A program made the translations under genes and the position numbers. 64,000 nt of DNA from Ostrinia nubilalis (Eukaryota > Arthropoda > Insecta > Lepidoptera > Crambidae): positions 8,499,001-8,563,000 of the forward strand of contig NC_087111.1 of assembly GCF_963855985.1 (NCBI RefSeq). Direction: 5' to 3'. Below the pieces are notes generated by a model. It saw only the letters and a program-made list of their open reading frames with translations, was not told the origin of the DNA and ran no database searches. Positions 1 to 9,800 of the stretch are shown one piece after another (position 1 is the stretch's first letter; each line of letters opens with the position of its first letter).

Positions 1-177
1 CTTTATTTTAATTACTTAGGTTGGTAGGTACTTACTTATTTGATTTTAATGATAATAACTATAGGTACGTATAATTTTAGTAGAAAGAAAGGTCATTGAA
101 TGACTAAGTGACTCACTCACTCATCACGAAGTCTCAGAAACTACAAGTCTCAAAAAAGTTCTCAGGGGTTAATGGTC

Positions 178-574
178 TATTCCACCTGGCTTTGATCACC
201 AAGATGATCAAAGTGGACCCCAGTTAAATTATTTTTTTAGTGTTCTTTGATCACCTATAAATAAATCATACCTCTGAATTGTCACATACATGTCCAATTT
301 GTTTATTGCGGTTTTTAGAAATTATCAAAAATGTTACAAAACAAAATATGTAGTACAACAATTGGACATGTGACTATTCAGAGGAGGTGTGATTTGTTTG
401 TAGATGATCAAAGGACACTAAAATAATAATTTAACTAGAGTCCACTTGCCTCACCCAGGACATCGTATCCGTGGGTGATCAAAGGCACAGAATAAATTCA
501 AAGGACACTAAATTGTCGCTGTAAGTCCACTTTGATCACCTGGCTGATCAAAGCCAGGTGATCAAAGTGGAATA
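178..574. mobile_element. Foldback MITE with TATTCCAC ends
   Basis: Imperfect palindrome starting TATTCCACCTGGCTTTGATC and ending GATCAAAGTGGAATA. Repeated GATCAAAG/CTTTGATC motifs lie inside both arms, and the inner arm halves (ATTGGACATGTGAC and its complement) also pair. No protein-coding content. Confidence 0.65.
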
Positions 575-596
575 CACCTCCTTTTAGAACGTAGGT

Positions 597-650
597 AAAG
601 CCTGGTAGAATTTTGTCCAAAATTCTACGTGCTCACGGACCAGGCTTTAG
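597..650. repeat. Remnant of a palindromic MITE
   Basis: The hairpin AAGCCTGGTAGAATTTTG / ATTCTACGTGCTCACGG / ACCAGGCTT shares its ends (TAGAATTTTGTCC, ATTCTACGTGCTCAC) with the intact palindrome at 9562-9770. It looks like a copy whose middle was deleted. Confidence 0.5.
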
Positions 651-831
651 TCACTAAGACGAAATTTTGCAAAATTCAACCCTTATGGGAGTTAAAAAGG
701 GGGTTAGAAGTTTGTATTGCAGTCCTCGGTTTTTAAAGTAAGAAACTTGAAAGTTAAAGTGTATGCTCACTATGATCTCTAGATATTGTGGAGGTGTACA
801 TATACTGTTCGGTACACTGTGGTACTGTGTA
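651..831 (+). mobile_element. Helitron-derived fragment (internal part)
   Basis: Contains AATTCAACCCTTATGGGAG and GTTAGAAGTTTGTATTGCAG, which recur in diverged form at 1677-1780. Similar segments precede the CGCGGGCGGCCGCTAG terminus elsewhere. The RTE tail at 832-1626 separates the two pieces. Confidence 0.4.
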
Positions 832-1626
832 CACATCGGTTTGCCGACGATATTGTGGTCATGGCAGAATCGTTGGAAGATCTTGGCACAATGCTCGAAG
901 ACCTTAATCGATTTTCCCAACAGGTAGGCCTGAGGATGAACATGGACAAAACGAAGCTTATGCCGAATGTCCATGTTGCGCCCTACCCAGTTTCAGTTGG
1001 GAGCTCAATTCTCGAGATTGTCGACAAGTAGGTATGTCTACCTCGGACAAACGATCCAGCTAGGTAGGTCCAATTTCGAGAAGGAGGTCAATCGTCGAAT
1101 CCAACTCGGCTGGGCAGCGTTCGGGAAACTACGCAACATCTTTTCGTCCAAAATACCTCAATGCCTGAAGACTAGAGTGTATAACCAATGTGTGTTACCA
1201 GTGATAACTTATGGCTCGGAAACGTGGCCTCTCACTATAGGCCTTATACAGAAGCTCAGTTGCACAGCGTGCTATGGAGAGGGCTATGCTTGGTGTTTCT
1301 TTGCGAGATCGAATCAGAAATGAGGAGATCCGTAAACGAACCAAAGTCGCTGACAGCCCGACGGATTAGCAAGCTGAAGTGGCAATGGGCTGGGCACATA
1401 GTACGCAGAACTGATGGCCGATGGGGCAGAATGGTTCTGGAATGGAGGCCGCGTACCGGAAAACGTAGCGTGGGACTTCCGCCTACAAGGTGGACCGACG
1501 ACATCGTAAAGGTAGCAGGGAAGCGCTGGACGCAGGCCGCTTCCAATCGATCAACATGGAAAGCATTGGGGGAGGCCTATGTTCAGCAGTGGACGTCCTA
1601 TGGCAGAAATGATGGTGGTGGAGGTG
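832..1626 (+). pseudogene. RTE-type LINE, 3' end of reverse transcriptase (broken)
   Basis: 5'-truncated LINE covering the reverse-transcriptase palm from FADDIVVMAESLEDL to the C-terminal region [51 protein letters not shown]. The reading frame is broken several times (about 1025-1030 and 1255-1320). The 3' end runs into degenerate TGATGG repeats, the tail form of RTE elements. This is the longest of about ten RTE tails in the window. Confidence 0.8.
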
Positions 1627-1845
1627 GTACATATACTGAAAATGTATCATTAGAAATCAACTACGGGGGCTAAGGAGATAAAAGGAGGGTTGGAAGTTTA
1701 TATTATGAAAGTCCTATGTGTTTAAAGTAAGAGAGTTGAAATTTTAAATGTATGCGCTATAGATGCTAAGAGCGGATTTTACGAAACTCTACCCCTAATG
1801 GAGTAAAACGAGGTCCACGCGTACGAAGTCGCGGGCGGCCGCTAG
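1627..1845 (+). mobile_element. Helitron 3' end (CGCGTACGAAGTCGCG hairpin, CTAG)
   Basis: Ends in hairpin CGCGTACGAAGTCGCG, a short GGGCGGCCG spacer and CTAG followed by T, the structure of a Helitron 3' terminus. The same terminus occurs at 47495, 49829 (reverse) and 58768. The 5' end is missing. Confidence 0.6.
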
Positions 1846-2623
1846 TTTTATATATGTCGGGAAGAAGACGGGTTCGGGTCACGGGATTTTGTGCCTAAAA
1901 AAATTTTGGGCCTCTAAATAACATAAAATCAAACGAAAATTATAGAAAAACGTTTTATTTATAAATACCCACAAATCACATAGTTTGTTATCACGAAACT
2001 TATATTACGGCAATATGTAGTTTACAGTTTGGTTATTTATTTATTTAAAATACAATGGTATGAAAATCCACCACTACATTAAGCGAATCTTATTTTAATT
2101 CATAAAGAGTAAAATATGAAGTCACATAACGTCATCGGTATATTTCTCAAAAAATTGGCCACGAACATCATTTTATAAAAAAGCGTAAAAACATAGTTTT
2201 ATGTGAATTCATATTTTATGTACCGGCAGTAATATACTGTCAATACAGTTTCACATCTTTTGTTATCTTTAATTTTTCTAAAAAGATTCACATTTCCTTT
2301 AAATTCAAACAAAACATTGTATGTTTTGGCCTTATTTACAATTAAAAGTTTCTATCTAATTAATTAATCTCTAATTTTAATCAAATTGTTTGAATAGCCG
2401 AAATCTTAATTGCAGTAGCAAGAATCGACTAACTTATTCGTAAATACAACTGTTTAATACCCATATTGCAATATCCTACTTAGTTTTAAGGCATGAAATA
2501 TTAAACTACCCAGAGAGACTTAAGTCCTCACGATTCAATCGTATCACCAGCAGATATTTATTACGGTGGACGGAGAACTACTAATGACCCTTTTTCAGTT
2601 GTCCGTTAAAATTGAAACACCAC
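1846..2623. other. AT-rich stretch without recognised feature
   Basis: No open frame, splice-supported exon or convincing repeat was seen. It directly abuts the left target duplication of the foldback element. Confidence 0.4.
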
Positions 2624-2631
2624 GTTTTCTT

Positions 2632-5600
2632 GTGTGCGTATGGATTGAGTGAGCACCACCTGGAAAGCATTAAATTTATACTTTTCTTATTGTAAAAGGC
2701 CTAAAACGTATTGTAAAAACAATCTTTCCATTTGTAAAAAGATTAAACCAAAGATAAATAGATAAAAGTCGGCTCACTCAGTCCATACAGAGGATCAGCC
2801 GGATCTCCGTAATATAATAAGTTTATAAATATCATTAATGCTCGTTATATTGTAAAAACTCTGCAAAGTTAGTGTCTTTAATTTTAGATGTGTGAGGGCC
2901 GTAATTAAAAAGTTATACATGATTCTTTGTGCTCACTCAATCCATACGCTTTTTATAAGGCCCGATATTCTGACTAACCAACTATAAAACCGCATTCCAG
3001 CACATGCCTTGTCGAAGTAAACCTTAAACAGCATTGTTTTTCATATAAAACTAACCACTATTACTGTGCGTTCTTGAGAAATATTCTGATAAAAGTGCTC
3101 ACTCAATCCATACGTTTTTGAAAAGACAAAAATCTTTAGTTTGATAAACACGAGGGTAAAAGTGAACATTTTACAATTGAAGTAAACCCTTTCACTAAAT
3201 GTTTGTTATTAAACCTTTTGATGTTTTTATTTAGTTTAAAAGATATGCATTAATTAATGTTTGTATGAAACTCTATAGGGTGGCTACACGTTACAAAATT
3301 AAAAGACATTTTTCTGACATAATTTCATTCATTCCTGTCATTCGGTTTATTTTACCGTTCCATTATTTGAACGATTCAACAAAAATAAAAAAATAAAAAT
3401 TAAAGTTTGTTTTCTTTTACATTTATAATTACGTATTCGAGAAAGACTGAATTAAAAATAATTGAAGATTATACAAATTATTGAATTATTGAAATTATTA
3501 AAGACACTATTTTTTATATTATAATAATTCACTTACTAAGAAACTTACATTTTACACACAAAATACAGTGCTTCTTGATAAAGTGCACATATGAAAAAAG
3601 GTGAAACTAGACCTAAAAATATATTAGATATTTTTTTTTATAGATTTTTTTTCTTTCAATTACTTAAAGAAAACGTAATAGCTTTTAAACTAAGAGGTAT
3701 ATCTTGATAAAATAAAACCAGTGATAAAGCCAAATAGCAGAGGATACTAAAAATACATAAAATACACAAAAAATGGCAACAGGCAATAAAAAATTGAATT
3801 TTATTTCGTGTTTGTTTGGTTTTTAACGGGACTATTCTCACCTCTCGTTCCCACCACTGCAACTCCTGTGTAGCCAGGATCTACAGCTTGAACGCCACAA
3901 AAACCTAACCAATGAAGGTCAAGTTTGTCCTGGGGTAAAGTTAAACTGTCATTGGACCCGCAACGAAATTAATCAGAAGAACATAGGGTAAACCACCCAA
4001 TTATTGGCACTTTAAGCAGCTACTTCACATAACCGGTAAAATTTGTATGTAAAAAATTAAATATGTTTTATTAAAGAAAAAAACATTATATTGGTCTTTT
4101 AATTTTTGCAGAATATTATAAAGTACTTATCCCAACTTCCCAACTAATATTATAAATGCGAAAGTAACTCTGTCTGTCTGTCTGTCTGTCTGTCTGTTAC
4201 GCTTTCCCGCTTAAACCTCGCAACCGATTTTGATGAAATTTGGCATAGAAATAGTTTGAGTCCCGGGAAAGAACATAGGATAGTTTTTATCCCGGTTTTT
4301 GAAACAGGGACGCGCGCGATAAAGTTTTTCTGTGACAGACAAAATTCCACGCGGGCGAAGCCGCGGGCGGAAAGCTATCATTAATAAATTAAATCATTTA
4401 TTCAATATAGTGTACCTTTTAAAAAAATACCTCAAAATACCAGTTCCTGGCATAGCCAAACCTTTTATTGGCAGTGATAATTTTAATTACCTATTATTGG
4501 CACTCTTCTCGCGAGACTGAAAAATAGCTGCTAGGTCTTATGTAGAGGTTTTAAAGAGATTCATGATAGAAATAAACAAAATAAAATCCTTTGTTATAAG
4601 AAAAGTAACATATTTTATTTCTATAGGAACATACCATATCAGTTCAAACGCTTATATTTAAATATGGTTTTAAACTTTCCATAAACACTTTTATCAAATC
4701 TTCTTTTCTCTTCGGAAATACTTTTTTAGCAGCTATTTTTCAGTCTTGCGAGAACAGTGCCAATAATAGGAAATTAAAATTATCACTGCCAATAAAAGGT
4801 TTGGCTATGCCAGGAACTGGTATTTTGAGGTATTTTTTTAAAAGGTACACTATATTGAATAAATGATTTAATTTATTAATGATAAGTACTTTATAATATT
4901 CTGCAAAAATTAAAAGACCAATATAATGTTTTTTTCTTTGATAAAACATATTTAATTTTTTACATGCAAATTTTACCGGTTATGTGAAGTAGCTGCTTAA
5001 AGTGCCAATAATTGGGTGGTTTACCCTATGTTCTTCTGATTAATTTCGTTGCGGGTCCAATGACAGTTTAACTTTACCCCGGGACAAACTTGACCTTCAT
5101 TGGTTAGGTTTTTGTGGCGTTCAAGCTGTAGATCCTGGCTACACAGGAGTTGCAGTGGTGGGAACGAGAGGTGAGAATAGTTCCGTTAAAAACCAAACAA
5201 ACACGAAATAAAATTCAATTTTTTATTGCCTGTTGCCATTTTTTGTGTATTTTATGTATTTTTAGTATCCTCTGCTATTTGGCTTTATCACTGGTTTTAT
5301 TTTATCAAGATATACCTCTTAGTTTAAAAGCTATTACGTTTTCTTTAAGTAATTGAAAGAAAAAAAATCTATAAAAAAAAATATCTGATATATTTTTAGG
5401 TCTAGTTTCACCTTTTTTCATATGTGCACTTTATCAAGAAGCACTGTATTTTGTGTGTAAAATGTAAGTTTCTTAGTAAGTGAATTATTATAATATAAAA
5501 AATAGTGTCTTTAATAATTTCAATAATTCAATAATTTGTATAATCTTCAATTGTTTTTAATTCAGTCTTTCTCGAATACGTAATTATAAATGTAAAAGAA

Positions 5601-6380
5601 AACAAACTTTAATTTTTATTTTTTTATTTTTGTTGAATCGTTCAAATAATGGAACTGTAAAATAAACCGAATGACAGGAATGAATGAAATTATGTCAGAA
5701 AAATGTCTTTTAATTTTGTAACGTGTAGCCACCCTATAGAGTTTCATACAAACATTAATTAATGCATATCTTTTAAACTAAATAAAAACATCAAAAGGTT
5801 TAATAACAAACATTTAGTGAAAGGGTTTACTTCAATTGTAAAATGTTCACTTTTACCCTCGTGTTTATCAAACTAAAGATTTTTGTCTTTTCAAAAACGT
5901 ATGGATTGAGTGAGCACTTTTATCAGAATATTTCTCAAGAACGCACAGTAATAGTGGTTAGTTTTATATGATAAACAATGCTGTTTAAGGTTTACTTCGA
6001 CAAGGCATGTGCTGGAATGCGGTTTTATAGTTGGTTAGTCAGAATATCGGGCCTTATAAAAAGCGTATGGATTGAGTGAGCACAAAGAATCATGTATAAC
6101 TTTTTAATTACGGCCCTCACACATCTAAAATTAAAGACACTAACTTTGCAGAGTTTTTACAATATAACGAGCATTAATGATATTTATAAACTTATTATAT
6201 TACGGAGATCCGGCTGATCCTCTGTATGGACTGAGTGAGCCGACTTTTATCTATTTATCTTTGGTTTAATCTTTTTACAAATGGAAAGATTGTTTTTACA
6301 ATACGTTTTAGGCCTTTTACAATAAGAAAAGTATAAATTTAATGCTTTCCAGGGGGTGCTCACTCAATCCATACGCACAC
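2632..6380. mobile_element. 3.75-kb palindromic foldback DNA transposon, 8-bp TSD
   Basis: Two arms of 1654 bp each (2632-4533 minus a 248-bp Helitron insertion, and 4727-6380) are inverted copies around a 193-bp loop. Coordinates pair as x with 9012-x outside the insertion. About ten mismatches and no net indel were seen by eye. Flanks GTTTTCTT at 2624-2631 and 6381-6388 form an 8-bp target duplication. The termini are GTGTGCGTATGG and its complement. An 8-bp TSD with very long TIRs fits hAT-derived, MULE or Foldback-type elements; the superfamily is unresolved. The identical 68-aa frames in both arms are a by-product of the palindrome, not a gene. Confidence 0.85.
4130..4377 (+). mobile_element. 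Lep1-like non-autonomous Helitron inserted in foldback arm
   Basis: Starts TCCCAACTTCCCAACTAATA and has a (GTCT)n tract. It ends with hairpin GCGGGCGAAGCCGCGGGC and AAAGCTA. The right arm of the foldback element shows the empty site GTACTTATCATTAAT, so the boundaries are exact: insertion between A and T with no target duplication, as for Helitrons. The final G of CTAG is missing here. Confidence 0.85.
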
Positions 6381-6388
6381 GTTTTCTT

Positions 6389-6679
6389 TAGGTCTTGGTA
6401 GAACTATCCTCAAGTTCCAAGTCTATGCTTAAGTTCTGGCCAAGATTTTTGCCGCGTGTCTGTCACACCCAGACACATTGTGTGTTGTCGAGCCAATTTT
6501 ATGTTGTGTCGATAGTTATGGAGATTTTTCTCGCAATAATTTCTTACCGCATGAAATCGATTTGCTCACAAATGTGTTTATATTATGTGCACACCACAAG
6601 TAATTCAAAAGTTTTGCTTGAATCATCAAAACACAACATTGGCATATCAGTACTACATTCCAACTGTCTCAAAAAAATC
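6389..6679 (-). other. Probable 3' untranslated region of the ABCH transporter
   Basis: Unique-looking sequence between the TAG stop and the foldback element. No canonical AATAAA was found on the minus strand here; the closest is AATATAAAC near 6573-6581. The foldback element ends only 300 bp downstream of the stop, so the transcript may end within or before it. Confidence 0.4.
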
Positions 6680-6894
6680 CTACGTCTTTTTCAACTTTAG
6701 CCTCAAGAAACAGAGGCCTAAAGTGACCGCGATCCAGACCAGGGTCACCAGGAATCCTTGGTAGACCGACGGCTCCAAGAAAGAGGACCCTCGCTCCATT
6801 ATGTCTCGGAGGGACTTGGAGGGAATCGTGAAGGGCAGCATGAGAGCGATGATGCGGAGGCCGGTCGACATGCCCTCTAGAGGCCAGAGGATTC
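6680..6894 (-). CDS. ABCH transporter coding exon 15 (TM6, stop)
   Basis: Residues 650-720, then TAG. It reads [21 protein letters not shown], then [17 protein letters not shown] and the last membrane segment (697-713). The protein ends in RLKLKKT, which fits the KxKxx pattern of ER-retrieval tails but may simply be positive-inside charge. The acceptor is TATCCGCAG. Confidence 0.95.
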
Positions 6895-9800
6895 CTGCGG
6901 ATAGAAGAGTAAATAAGAATAGAATCAAGAAGAATATAAGAATACCTACAAAATATAAGGAAACTAGCTGACTTGAACTTTTTACCGTGTTGTGAAATGT
7001 CTATGTTCATCTGAAATTATGTTCTAATGGTAAAACATTTTTTTAAATCGGTTCAGCATAGTTTCGAAGCCTATTCAATACAAATATATTATTATTCAAA
7101 TCTTTCCTCTTTATTATTATTGTAGATTTAGGCCTCTCTAAAATGGGAAATTACTGGTTGAAACTCGTGAAACTGTAAAAGTCGAGGAGGGTTTCCTTCA
7201 AACTAATGACCTAATAAAAGTAAGACCAACTTCTAATTTAACCGCACCTGTGTTCTAGTGGTAAGACCGCCTGCTTCAGATGCAGAGGTCCCGGGTCCTC
7301 AGTGGGGGCAGATTTTTCTATTCGGTTTGGTTGGCGGTAGGACTTGTTCTAAGACCGCCTGGCTAGCTACCACCATCTTACCTAAGCCTAAGTCTGACGC
7401 CATAATAACAATGTTAACAGAATTGTTGTGTTCCGGCAGTTAGAGGTGAGATAGCCAGTTCCTCCGTGGTTGAGGATTCCGGGTGAAGCTCGCTTCCACC
7501 ATCGCTTACCATCAGGTGAGATACAGACCAACAGCTTCCTCGTTGTGGATAAAAAAAACCATAATTGTATAGAACACTCACCGCACAAAAGAATCATGGG
7601 GTAGAAGCTTCCAGTGGCCACGAAGAACGACATGGTGTAACTGGAGCAGTATATCGAGAGCAGGAATCCATAGCACATCCCGCAGAGTCCTTGCAGGAAC
7701 AGCAGCAGGCCGCACGTTATCAACGAACCCTCGGAAGGCATGCCGTAGCCGAGGAATGAGAGAGCCATCATCTCTGCCGTCTGGAAGGACCATTATCGTA
7801 AGATAAAAAGCTGTTAATTAATCAAAATTTGTATTACATTACAGGGCCTCAAATTTTGTTAAATTGATATTTCGCATTTTTAAAAACATGAATACGCAGT
7901 TCAGACTTTGCAGATTCCTAGCAATTGGATTTGGAAAAGAAATGAAATGGTTGAACTATTAGGTTTCCACGACTTCACCAGATCGTTGGTCCACTGATTG
8001 GGTTGATTCTCTTCAAATTGACTCCTCTTCCAATCTGTGGTCGCCAGTCGAGAGTTTCTGCCTCAACGACCATCTAAGAGATAATGTGGTCTGCCCAATG
8101 TCGAAATGAAACTCCGGAAACAGAACCCTCCATCACCCTTTGGGTGACTTCTGATGAAGCTTTTCAAAGTCAGTCAAAGCTTTTATTCAGTGCTTAGTAC
8201 CTTTTCAGGGTGCTTATTCACGTCCCAAATATAGCTTGCCCTATCACCACTTCGGGACAACATATTATGGGCTGGTGCTGAGAAGTTTTAGTAAAGGACA
8301 TTGGTAGGAACGGGAGGTGGGATGTTTGGAAGAGTCCCGCAGCCTGTTGTGTTCTACGCACCTGAAGCACAATGATGGCGGCTTGCAGCGCTATAATTAT
8401 GCACGTTCAGCATCTTGGGCTTGACGGAATAATCCGGTCGGAAGGTAGGAAGGATTCGGGAGTTGGGAATAGTCCCGTTCTGATTGGTAGTATCTAAATG
8501 TAAGTAGTAGGTGCTATGGAGAGGGCTATGCTCGGTGTTTCTTTACGAGATCGAATCAGAAATGAGATCCGTAAATGAACTAAAGTCGCTGACATAGCCT
8601 GACGGATTAGCAAGCCGAAGTGGCAATGGGCAGGGCACATAGTACGCAGAACTGACGGCCGATGGGGTAGCAATATTCTGGAGTCGAGGCCGCGTATCGG
8701 AAAAGGCAGCGTGAGACGTCCACCCATAAAGTGGACCGACGACATCATAAAGGTAGCAGGAAGGCGTTGGACGCCGGCCGCTACCAACCGGGAAACATGG
8801 AAAGCATTGGGGGAGGCCTATGTTCAGCAGTGGACGTCCTGTGGCTGAGATGATGATGATGATGATGAAGAGTCCCGTAGCCTGTTGTGTTCTACGCACC
8901 TGCAGCACAACGATGGCAGCCTGCAGCGCTATAATTATGCACATTCAGCATCTTGGGCTTGACGGAATAATCCGTTAGGAAGGATTCGGGAGTTGGGAAT
9001 AGTCCAGTAGCAGTGGCGGATTTACAGTTTTGCCGCCCGTAGGCTAGGGTGGGGTTGGATCTTTATTTAACTTTTATCTTCTGAAATCGAGTAAGCGTCA
9101 TCTGAAATCTGCCGCCCCTAGGCCGCGGCCTATACCGCCTATTGACAGATCCAGGACTGTCCCGTAGCCTGTTGTGTTCTACGCACCTGCAGCACAATGA
9201 TGGCGGCTTGCAGCGCTATATGCACGTTCAGCATCTCCTTAGGCTTGACTCCAGCCACCGCGCTGCGCTCCCACACGCCCTCCAGCCGGTCGCCGATCAG
9301 CAGCGTCGACGTCACCACCGCGGGCAGGAAGAAGATTATGCTGCAAATACAGATATAATGTAAGCGAATATCCTTTACTAGCTTTTGCCCACGGCTTCAC
9401 CCGCTTGAAATTTTGTTTGTCACAGATCGTCATAAATAATAGCCTATATGTTATTCTGGGTTACACAGTAATATTGTAAAGTTTAATCAAAATTCGTTCA
9501 GTAGTTTTTGCGTGAAAGAGTAACAAACATCCAGAGATCCAGACATCCAAACTTTCGTATAGTCTGGTCTGCAAGCACGTAGAATTTTGTCCAATGACCC
9601 CAAGCTACCCATCCTTATCGCTCGCGCGTAATTATGTTGCTGTCGCGCTCGCACACTCACTGCGGGCGTCCGTCGCACAGTCGCGACAGCAATATAATTA
9701 CGCGCGAGCGATAAGGATGGGTAGCTTGGGGTCATTGGACAAAATTCTACGTGCTCACAGACCGGGATTTAGAATAGGATATAAGTGGCGATTATCATGG

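Noticed and set aside
3656..5356. Two identical 68-aa frames on opposite strands (3656-3862 and 5150-5356)
   Set aside because: They are mirror images created by the foldback arms; there is no domain, no promoter and no evidence of selection.
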